DNA from: JAYWFX01 sp043778575
GTDB lineage: Bacteria; Patescibacteriota; JACMRA01
Reading direction: 5' to 3'
Assembly: GCA_043778575.1 (NCBI GenBank)
Contig: JAYWFX010000040.1
Location: forward strand, 1-29,196
Length of the DNA stretch: 29,196 nucleotides
Shown here: in pieces, positions 22,699 to 29,196 of the stretch
Layout of the letters: every line of letters begins with the position of its first letter
How positions within the stretch are numbered: position 1 is the stretch's first letter
Made by a program: the position numbers and the translations under genes
The notes under the pieces: generated by a model
What the model was told of the DNA's origin: nothing
The model's database searches: none
What the model saw: only the letters and a program-made list of their open reading frames with translations

Positions 22699-25107
22699 AT
22701 GCCCTTTATTTCCACCAGAAAAATACAGCAAGATCAGTCTGATTCTCAAAACCTATCCACCTCATCCATGGACTCACAGCGTTCGCTTCGGTTGCAACAT
22801 CTTGAAGAGCTCAAAAATCGAGGGATTGATGCATTTCCAGTCGTATCACAGCAAAACTTCAATCTTGAATTCACAAAGTTTTGGTTCAATTTCATAAGGA
22901 AGGAAAATCTGGTAGCAGAACTCAACGACATCTACAAAGACGATATATCCGAAGTGTCTGAGGTGTTTATCACAGGGATAATTTATGATATTTTTTACAA
23001 GACCCAAGAGGAATTAGAGGCAGATTTATCGCTAGAGAGTGATTTACTAGATGATGGCCTATCACCAGAAGAAGCAAAAGAACAAATCCTAGAAGAAAAC
23101 AAACGCAATGAATTAATTGCTAGATACCGAGAGCTTTTCCCTACACTAGATTCTCTGGATATACAAAAAAAGGTGCAGATGGAGCAACAGTTCATCGATA
23201 GTCTCATTCCCGCAGATGATGACGAAACACCTAAACAACGTATCCAAAAAAACACTCAAATCAATCTAGTCGGTAGACTCAAAACCAAAAGAACAAGTGG
23301 TAAAATCGCCTTTGGAATACTAGAGGACGAGAGTTTACCATCAGGATTTCAATGTATTTTCAAAAAAGATGTACTCGAAGAGGAGGGTGTCACCAGACCA
23401 TACAATCAGCTCACATTTACCGATTTTAAAAAGATTATAGACGAGGGTGATTATCTTCAGGTGACGGGTGTTTTGGAGTATTCCCAGACAGGTGAACCGA
23501 GTTTGTTTGTGGATAGCTTTGTACTATTAACAAAGAGTCTACGCCCGCTTCCAGTAAATATAGAGTATGACAATGTAGAAACTCGATACCTCGATCGTGT
23601 GGCAGATCTCAAACTTGATGTAGCTGATGAAAATGGTATTTCAACCCGAGACATTATCAAAGCCAAAGAAACATATTGGAATATATGGCGAGAAGAACTC
23701 AAAAGTGAGAGTTTTACTGAGGTAGAATGTCCAATTTTTGAACAAACTCCAGGTGGAGCAGATGCCAAGCCGTTTAGCACGTTTTACAATGAACTAGACC
23801 AAGACATGTATCTCAGAATTTCGCTAGAATTACCACTCAAAAAACTGATTGCAGGAGGGTTTGAAAGAGTATTTGAAATCGGTAGAATATTTCGAAATGA
23901 GGGCTCTAGTCCACAGCATTTACAGGAGTATACACAGCTCGAGTGGTACTGGGCATACTCTGATTATTACAAAGCAATGCCGTTTGTACAGCGTGTTTTT
24001 CGCAGGATTGTGACGGAAATACTCGGTACAGATACACAGGTAGATTACCATGAAAATGAAATAAACTGGGGATCATGGTGCACTGAAGAAGAGGCTACAA
24101 AAAATGGTTGGGGGTGGGTTGATGGTTGGCCAACTATCAAATACCATGATGCGGTGAGATATTTCTCTGACGGTGCAGTCGACATGGAGGGTAAAAACCA
24201 CGACCAACTTCTGATTTTAGCTCGTGAACATGGCGTCGAAATCGAGAAAAACTCTGGCACCTCCACAGTTATTGATAAAATCTACAAAAAAGTAGCTCGA
24301 CCAAAGATGATTCAACCCTTCTTTTTGATTGAACAACCAGTAGAATTAGAGCCTCTCGCAAAACGTAGTCCAGAAAATTCAAACTGTGTCCAGAGGTGTC
24401 AACTGGTTGCAGGTACTGCTGAGCTCGCCAAATTTTTCTCTGAGCTGAACGACCCAATTGATCAGTTTGGTAGGTTTGATGAACAGCAAAAAGCCAGAGA
24501 TAGTGGAGACGAAGAAGCACAGTTCATGAATGAAGACTATGTAAAAGCCATGGAGTATGGTATGCCGCCCATGTCAGGTATGGGGGTGAGCGAGCGAGTA
24601 GTTTCGTTTCTATTTGGAAAACACATCAAGGAGTGCGTCACGTTCCCCTACACTCGAATCGAAGAGTCTCAAGTAAAAAAAGCAAAAAAGACGCTAGTTG
24701 CCCACGCAGTTATTTTAGATACTCCAGATATACCGATGTGGTCTAAACTCAATGCTGCTGCACACTTAGCTGCTAGTTTTGCTTCACGTGTAGGCAAAAA
24801 GCTCATTAACTTGGATACTAGTGAGAGTAAAGATGGTGAGACAATTCCTATGAATATCCAACATGCAATCGTAATGAAACAAACTGATCAGAAACTGAGC
24901 CTACTAGAGCTAAAACACAAGGCAGAGGAACTTAATCTAATGGTCTCTGTGTTTACTGAGGAAATGCGAGAAAGTTCAGATGACGCAAAAGTAGAATTTG
25001 CCCACTCCAAAAAATCAGCTACCGATATAGGTTATTTAGGCGTGCTTGTTTTCGGAAAAAAAGGTGATGTAGAAAAACTCACTGACAAATTTGATCTCAT
25101 TGACTAA
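22699..25107 (+). CDS. lysS: Class II lysyl-tRNA synthetase with C-terminal DUF2000-like domain
   Basis: 802 residues; class II LysRS is usually about 490-510. Residues 25-95 and 185-280 form the N-terminal OB-fold anticodon domain, split by an acidic helical insertion (about 95-185). The catalytic domain holds TPGGADAKPFSTFYN (351-364), motif 2 in FERVFEIGRIFRNEG (388-402), SELNDPIDQ (581-589) and motif 3 GMGVSERVV (627-635), followed by FPYTR, where normal LysRS ends. Residues about 663-802 are an added domain (LVAHAVILDTPDIPMWSKLN, IGYLGVLVFGKKGDVEKLT) that fits DUF2000. It charges tRNA-Lys; what the added domain does is unknown. ATG 22699 or ATG 22768 could be the start. Confidence 0.93.
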   Translation: MPFISTRKIQQDQSDSQNLSTSSMDSQRSLRLQHLEELKNRGIDAFPVVSQQNFNLEFTKFWFNFIRKENLVAELNDIYKDDISEVSEVFITGIIYDIFYKTQEELEADLSLESDLLDDGLSPEEAKEQILEENKRNELIARYRELFPTLDSLDIQKKVQMEQQFIDSLIPADDDETPKQRIQKNTQINLVGRLKTKRTSGKIAFGILEDESLPSGFQCIFKKDVLEEEGVTRPYNQLTFTDFKKIIDEGDYLQVTGVLEYSQTGEPSLFVDSFVLLTKSLRPLPVNIEYDNVETRYLDRVADLKLDVADENGISTRDIIKAKETYWNIWREELKSESFTEVECPIFEQTPGGADAKPFSTFYNELDQDMYLRISLELPLKKLIAGGFERVFEIGRIFRNEGSSPQHLQEYTQLEWYWAYSDYYKAMPFVQRVFRRIVTEILGTDTQVDYHENEINWGSWCTEEEATKNGWGWVDGWPTIKYHDAVRYFSDGAVDMEGKNHDQLLILAREHGVEIEKNSGTSTVIDKIYKKVARPKMIQPFFLIEQPVELEPLAKRSPENSNCVQRCQLVAGTAELAKFFSELNDPIDQFGRFDEQQKARDSGDEEAQFMNEDYVKAMEYGMPPMSGMGVSERVVSFLFGKHIKECVTFPYTRIEESQVKKAKKTLVAHAVILDTPDIPMWSKLNAAAHLAASFASRVGKKLINLDTSESKDGETIPMNIQHAIVMKQTDQKLSLLELKHKAEELNLMVSVFTEEMRESSDDAKVEFAHSKKSATDIGYLGVLVFGKKGDVEKLTDKFDLID

Positions 25108-25138
25108 TGTTAGTATACTATTTTGTATAGTTGTATAT

Positions 25139-25819
25139 ATGTCTGACACATAAAAAACTCAATTAGCTAACCTATCACCAATTGAACATTCAGATTCGAC
25201 TCATCATAGTGTTGATGTAGATCCAGTTGTAAAAACTGATAGTCCAGAAAAAAAATCAGAAGAAACTACAAAACCTAAGTCAGAAGAATCAAATGAAAAA
25301 TCCAAAGAAGATTCCAAAAAAAACTCCACAGAAGAATCAAAAAAGTCCGAGACAGACGAACCCTTCAAACTAAAGAATCTAGGCCCAATGATTGAGGATA
25401 TATTTGGAAAGAAAGCCCCAGTTTTACCTGAAAATATCAAAAAAGGTGTTATAGAATATTTTCCCACCATTTCTGTAGTTTTAGCTGTTATTTCATCTTT
25501 CGCAATCCTAGCAGCTATTCCGTTGTTGTTGATATCTCTCGGGGTTTTATCGGTATTTGCAGGATATAGTGTGCCAAACACATTTGAAGTTTTTGCTACA
25601 CTCATATCACTCATCGTTTCGGTTATTACTATTTATTTGACGTTCAAAGCCTACCCAAAGCTAAAAAACCGAGAAAAAGAAGGGTGGAAACTATGGTACC
25701 AAAATGTGTGGGTTGGAGTAATCGGGTCACCCATACAACTCAATATCATAGGTGCGTTGGTCAATGGAGCTGTTGGTTTCTACATACTTATGCAAGTAAA
25801 AAGTAAATATACCAAATAG
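25139..25819 (+). pseudogene. Multi-pass membrane protein gene with a stop at codon 5
   Basis: ATG 25139 begins MSDT, then TAA at 25151-25153. The same frame stays open for 221 more codons to TAG 25819. Codons 6-80 encode a Lys/Glu/Ser-rich linker, and from about 84 the protein has LPENIKKGVIEYFP and four hydrophobic segments (about 108-124, 126-142, 150-168, 200-219), a layout seen in small membrane proteins of unknown function. No ATG, GTG or TTG occurs between the TAA and ATG 25388, so the linker is coding only if the stop is recent (CAA to TAA), is read through, or translation starts at ATT. The intact alternative is 143 residues from 25388. Confidence 0.6.
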
Positions 25820-25831
25820 GGTTTGAGAAAG

Positions 25832-26497
25832 TTATATTTTAGTAATTTGGGTAACTATCTGGCTGTCGTTTTCACCAGACTCAAACTGTATTACAACTTT
25901 TTCTCCGATGTATATTTTGGTTTGGATTTTTTCTTGGTCTAGTAAAAACACCTGAGTAATGCCAAAATTATCTATCACTATTTCTTTGTCAGAGATTCGG
26001 GTAATTTGCCCATAAAACTGATGATTTTTTTGAATGGTTTCTAGGTGCTTTTCGTGCACAAATACACGTCCCGGCGAGGCTAGAAGTGGAACTCGAACAT
26101 AATTAAACCCTGAATTTAACAACAATGAGCTATACATAGGGTTTGCCAAAAGAAAGAGTATAAATAAGCTAGCGACACCACCCAAAAGCCAATCACCATA
26201 TCGAGCAAACTGCCAATCGGTACGAGTAAATAGTAAAATGACTATCAAGTTGATTCCGACAGATATACATAGTGCCTCGGGGAAATACAACCAAACGACA
26301 GTTAACAAATCTTTAGGCATTACTGAAAACCATTCAGAATTAGTTCCTACCTGCTTTTGGAAAACCGCCAAAAAAAATAAACCAGCAGTGACAGCCAATA
26401 TAAGTGAAAATGCTTTGACTGTGGATCCAATCTCGTACCATAATCTGGATCTAGGTTTTTCAGTGATGATAACTTTTTGTAGTTCGTAGGGAATCAT
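25832..26497 (-). CDS. Membrane protein with C-terminal beta domain, partner of a sigma-like gene
   Basis: 221 residues. Three TM helices (about 26-46, 66-90 and 103-120) follow a basic N-terminus. The extracytoplasmic or cytoplasmic C-terminal region (about 150-221) is a small beta-rich domain (FYGQITRISDKEIVIDNFG, EKVVIQFES) resembling an OB-fold/DUF5666-like barrel. It begins 2 nt after the stop of the sigma-factor-like gene, so the two are translated together. By position it could be an anti-sigma factor or sensor, but it has no recognisable anti-sigma (ZAS/RskA) motif. Confidence 0.6.
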   Translation of the reverse strand: MIPYELQKVIITEKPRSRLWYEIGSTVKAFSLILAVTAGLFFLAVFQKQVGTNSEWFSVMPKDLLTVVWLYFPEALCISVGINLIVILLFTRTDWQFARYGDWLLGGVASLFILFLLANPMYSSLLLNSGFNYVRVPLLASPGRVFVHEKHLETIQKNHQFYGQITRISDKEIVIDNFGITQVFLLDQEKIQTKIYIGEKVVIQFESGENDSQIVTQITKI

Positions 26498-26499
26498 GA

Positions 26500-27063
26500 T
26501 TAAAATATAATTGATTTTTGTAGCTTAGGTTGTGGTAGTTTATGCTGTGAGACACGACTCTCCTCTGGTATTTCATGAATCAGTATCTCTCTGTTTGTAT
26601 TTTCCATTATCTCAATTACAGATGCGTGGTTCAACAGTCTTGATTTACGACTCAAAAATCGAGAATAAACAAACGCCAAAGTCATACTTGATTTATAGAT
26701 CTGCGATATTTGATACAGACTAAAATGTTTGATTTGTCTAAAAAAGAAGTTGCTTTTCTGTCTGTGAGCTACCGACTTTCCCGATAGTGTTTTTACAAAA
26801 ATGCCTAGTGTTATGCGGTACAAAAAAACAATAACTGGCAGTTGTGGATTGTGCGATCCAAAGGTTTTATATGCCACAATAAAGGTCTTGGTGACGACTG
26901 ACTCCACCATCTCTGGTTTTGATTCTAGTACGTACTGTGCAAATTCACGAATATCACCCAGATGACGCTCATACAAAACAACAAAAGCCTCTTTTTGGTT
27001 ATCTAGAGTTAGATTTACTAGGTGAATGTCAGAAAGTTTTTCCAAATTAATTTCGCCATTCAT
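26500..27063 (-). CDS. Degenerate sigma-70 (ECF-like) protein
   Basis: 187 residues. Residues about 9-85 match sigma region 2 of ECF factors: LSDIHLVNLTLDNQKEAF corresponds to the start of helix 1 (sDxeLvxxaxxgdxxAF), and VVTKTFIVAYKTF corresponds to the -10-recognising segment (DvvQetFlxay). The area where region 4 should lie (about 100-160) is basic but has no clear helix-turn-helix, and the C-terminal tail is polar. The DE/Q residues normally contacting core are poorly kept. It may be a divergent regulator or a decaying sigma factor. It heads a two-gene transcript. Confidence 0.5.
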   Translation of the reverse strand: MNGEINLEKLSDIHLVNLTLDNQKEAFVVLYERHLGDIREFAQYVLESKPEMVESVVTKTFIVAYKTFGSHNPQLPVIVFLYRITLGIFVKTLSGKSVAHRQKSNFFFRQIKHFSLYQISQIYKSSMTLAFVYSRFLSRKSRLLNHASVIEIMENTNREILIHEIPEESRVSQHKLPQPKLQKSIIF

Positions 27064-27165
27064 AAAAAATATACTGGTGTATTATTACATTAATTCAGAA
27101 AAAAAAGCACCATCTTGGCAAGTGGTTTTGACAATCATTCACCCCTGCAGTTGGTTAGTGGATAT

Positions 27166-28302
27166 ATGATATTTAGCGTAGAAAAAACCTCAGATACCAG
27201 CTTGGCTCGAGCAGGTCTAGTGTCACTCCCTCACGGACAAGTGCAAACTCCAATTTTTATGCCAATCGGTACAGCAGGATCGGTAAAGGGTTTAACCGTA
27301 GGAGATTTAGACATGGTAAATGCTCAGATTATCCTAGGAAACACCTATCATTTGTGGCAACGACCCGGACTAGAGGTGATGCAAAAGGCTGGTGGACTAC
27401 ATAAATTTGGTGGGTGGGAGAAACCAATTTTGACAGATTCAGGTGGATTCCAAGCCTTTAGTCTATCAAAGATTCGCAAGTTTACAGAAGACGGTGTGAC
27501 CTTTCGATCTCAGATAAATGGCGACAAAATGTTTCTCAGCCCAGAGGTGAGTATGCAAATTCAGACAATAATTGGATCGGATATCGCTCTAGTTTTAGAT
27601 GAGTGTTTGCCAGCTGAAGTAACTCACCTAGAGGCAAAAAGGGCTATGTATAGAACCAGAAGGTGGGCTGAACGCAGCAAAATTGAATTTGATAGGCTAA
27701 AAACCGAGACTGGTAACCAAAACAGACTTTTTGGAATACCGCAGGGTGCCCAGTTCAATGACCTCAGGATCGAGTCAGCCAAACTCACCATGGAGCTAGA
27801 TTTACCCGGATACTCCATCGGGGGGGTAGCAAATGGCGGTGAACCAGAGGAGATTATGTACTCCCAAGTGCAAACCCAAACTGAGATATTGGAGAATCAT
27901 AAACCTAGACATCTCCTCGGAGTAGGCACACCCAAAGACATTGTACAGATGGTGGCCAGAGGTATCGATATGTTTGACTGTGTATATCCCACACGTAATG
28001 CCCGACACGGAACAGTGTTTTTTGAAGCTGGAGAAAATAGTTACCTCAGTGAACGAATTGCTAAACAGCAGTACAAATTTGATTTTTCCCCTATCAACGT
28101 AAACTCCCAAATACCAGAACTCAGGATGTACACCAAAGCATACTTGCGTCATCTTTTTGCAGCAGGTGAACTACTAGCCTATCGCTTAGCCACCCTCAAC
28201 AATCTAGAATTTTATTTAAACCTGACAACCAAAATCCGAACCAAAATCCTAGACAGCACATTTGATAACTGGTGGCAAGGATATGATCGAGTAAAGAATT
28301 AG
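27166..28302 (+). CDS. tgt: Queuine/preQ1 tRNA-guanine transglycosylase lacking zinc cysteines
   Basis: 378 residues from ATG 27166; an upstream TTG at 27115 would include the promoter-like TTGACA at 27128-27133 and is not needed for the fold. Active-site motifs are present: DSGGFQ (Asp91), LDEC (Asp145), QG (193-194) and MFDCVYPTRNARHG (Asp271, nucleophile). The enzyme swaps guanine-34 for a 7-deazaguanine base in GUN-anticodon tRNAs. The zinc site, normally CxCxxCx(n)H just before YxxAYLRHL, reads NSQIPELRMYTKAYLRHL: all three Cys are gone while the His stays. The SIGGVANGG loop also departs from the usual alGGLSVGE. The frame is intact. Confidence 0.93.
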   Translation: MIFSVEKTSDTSLARAGLVSLPHGQVQTPIFMPIGTAGSVKGLTVGDLDMVNAQIILGNTYHLWQRPGLEVMQKAGGLHKFGGWEKPILTDSGGFQAFSLSKIRKFTEDGVTFRSQINGDKMFLSPEVSMQIQTIIGSDIALVLDECLPAEVTHLEAKRAMYRTRRWAERSKIEFDRLKTETGNQNRLFGIPQGAQFNDLRIESAKLTMELDLPGYSIGGVANGGEPEEIMYSQVQTQTEILENHKPRHLLGVGTPKDIVQMVARGIDMFDCVYPTRNARHGTVFFEAGENSYLSERIAKQQYKFDFSPINVNSQIPELRMYTKAYLRHLFAAGELLAYRLATLNNLEFYLNLTTKIRTKILDSTFDNWWQGYDRVKN

Positions 28303-28306
28303 CTAC

Positions 28307-29196
28307 TTATTCACCAAAATATTTTAACCAAGTCTCAGCTAATGACTCCTTGTATTCCACTGGTAATTCGTATATTGCATTCTCTAGCACATTGTCCATC
28401 AAAAAACTCACTCCGCTAAGTATCTCAGATTGCACTAAAAAGATAAAGTCTCCAACCACTGCTCCGTGGATGAAATTTACTGCATTTCCATTGTTTAACA
28501 TGTAAAAATAATTAGAATTATTAGTATATTTTGTAATATATTTATGAACAGCTTCAGACTTGTATTCACTTTGCAAAAAAGCTAAGTCAAACTCATCATC
28601 TGATGATGTGACAGATACTATAAAACATCCGTTTGTTAATCTTCTAAAATCATGAATGTTGAGGCTCTTACTTCCAGTTGCACAAAATATAATATCTGCA
28701 TTTTCTAAAATAAACTCTTTTTCTGGACTGTGATTATTTTCATTTATTGATTGCACCCTCTTACTTGCAATTATATCATAAACCATAGGTTTTATGGTCA
28801 TCTTTTGTAAATTTAGAGATATTGATTTTCCAATTTTACCATATCCTAGTACTCCACATTTCATGAAACTAAGTAGTCTGTTTTGTTCTCTAATCAAAGA
28901 ATCTGTAGAAAATACAATAGATTGACCTACTAGTGAATCCTCATTTTCTTTTAGAACACTCCTGGCTACTGATATAACTGGTACTTTTAGGTCTTTTATG
29001 GATTCATATTTTTGATGTCCATTTTCTGTATCCTCCACTACACCAACTATTTTATTTGGATTCGCCTCTGCTAGTCGATTAATAATAGGTGCAAAATACC
29101 CTCCAATATCTAACAAAATCACTGAACCGTCTATTCTTTTCATTAGATCGTTAAAAGCATCAAATTCTGTGAGTGTTTTTTTATTAAAATCGAGTA
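28307..29196 (-). CDS. S-adenosylhomocysteine-hydrolase-like NAD-binding protein (5' partial)
   Basis: The frame is open through the right edge of the window (upstream of Met at 29143 it reads LDFNKKTLTEFDAFNDL), so the N-terminus is probably outside. The visible part begins with a DIGGYFAPIINRL strand and VGVVEDTENG (SAHH has VVEETTTG). It continues with a Rossmann domain, GVLGYGKIGKSIS (GxGxxG), NADIIFCATGSKSLN and NNGNAVNFIHGAVVGDF. These are hallmarks of the SAHH family, but the sequence is short and divergent and may be a paralogue with another role. The region looks more AT-rich than its neighbours. Confidence 0.72.
   Translation of the reverse strand, partial: LDFNKKTLTEFDAFNDLMKRIDGSVILLDIGGYFAPIINRLAEANPNKIVGVVEDTENGHQKYESIKDLKVPVISVARSVLKENEDSLVGQSIVFSTDSLIREQNRLLSFMKCGVLGYGKIGKSISLNLQKMTIKPMVYDIIASKRVQSINENNHSPEKEFILENADIIFCATGSKSLNIHDFRRLTNGCFIVSVTSSDDEFDLAFLQSEYKSEAVHKYITKYTNNSNYFYMLNNGNAVNFIHGAVVGDFIFLVQSEILSGVSFLMDNVLENAIYELPVEYKESLAETWLKYFGE

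Noticed and set aside
25204..25614. 136-codon open frame on the minus strand, Ser/Phe-rich
   Set aside because: It is the antisense of the Lys/Glu/Ser linker of the interrupted membrane-protein gene; its composition is the complement of GAA/AAA/TCA codons and it has no promoter or family likeness.
1..29196. Alternative genetic code (TGA as Gly or Trp), known in some candidate phyla
   Set aside because: TGA ends several well-delimited genes (antitoxin, toxin, Fic) and no conserved protein needs TGA to be read as sense.

Overview
The window is AT-rich, densely packed bacterial DNA using the standard code (TGA, TAA and TAG all act as stops). Shine-Dalgarno sequences are almost absent, several genes have promoter boxes placed so that transcription would begin at or near the start codon, and the single-copy housekeeping genes have unusual sequences (lysyl-tRNA synthetase with an extra C-terminal domain, Tgt without its zinc cysteines). 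A Gram-positive-like secretome without outer-membrane proteins also fits a Candidate Phyla Radiation / Patescibacteria genome, possibly near Saccharibacteria. That placement is inference: no rRNA or ribosomal protein is present. No tRNA, rRNA, CRISPR array or transposase was found.

Left part (1-8.2 kb): a partial CDS end; an HTH-Fic gene whose Fic motif has Gln in place of the catalytic His, with repeated operator-like boxes in its promoter; a 41-residue six-cysteine ORF; a ribbon-helix-helix/RelE-type toxin-antitoxin pair bounded by two 77-bp direct copies of the comEC 3' end; comEC itself; a membrane-anchored alpha/beta hydrolase; a DapA-family aldolase with a small coiled-coil membrane protein; a small basic protein; a RdgB/Ham1-like pyrophosphatase and a sulfite-oxidase-type molybdoenzyme.

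Middle part (8.2-18 kb): a surface-protein block on the minus strand, read from 13.87 kb down to 8.2 kb. It has two large exported proteins sharing a C-terminal module of about 170 residues with two equally spaced cysteines, a DUF916-like protein with a C-terminal membrane anchor, a second membrane-anchored exoprotein, and a small secreted protein. The layout resembles the WxL/DUF916 surface systems of Firmicutes. A two-domain fasciclin protein, an ABC exporter membrane domain without its ATPase, and a GT39-type glycosyltransferase follow.

Right part (18-29.2 kb): mostly housekeeping and regulatory genes: HtpX, a ribulose-phosphate-3-epimerase-like protein, TrmD, a BadF/GlcNAc-kinase-family ATPase, a possible pseudokinase, LysS fused to a DUF2000-like domain, a membrane-protein gene interrupted by a stop at codon 5, a degenerate sigma-factor-like gene next to a membrane protein, Tgt, and a 5'-partial S-adenosylhomocysteine-hydrolase-like gene running off the right edge.
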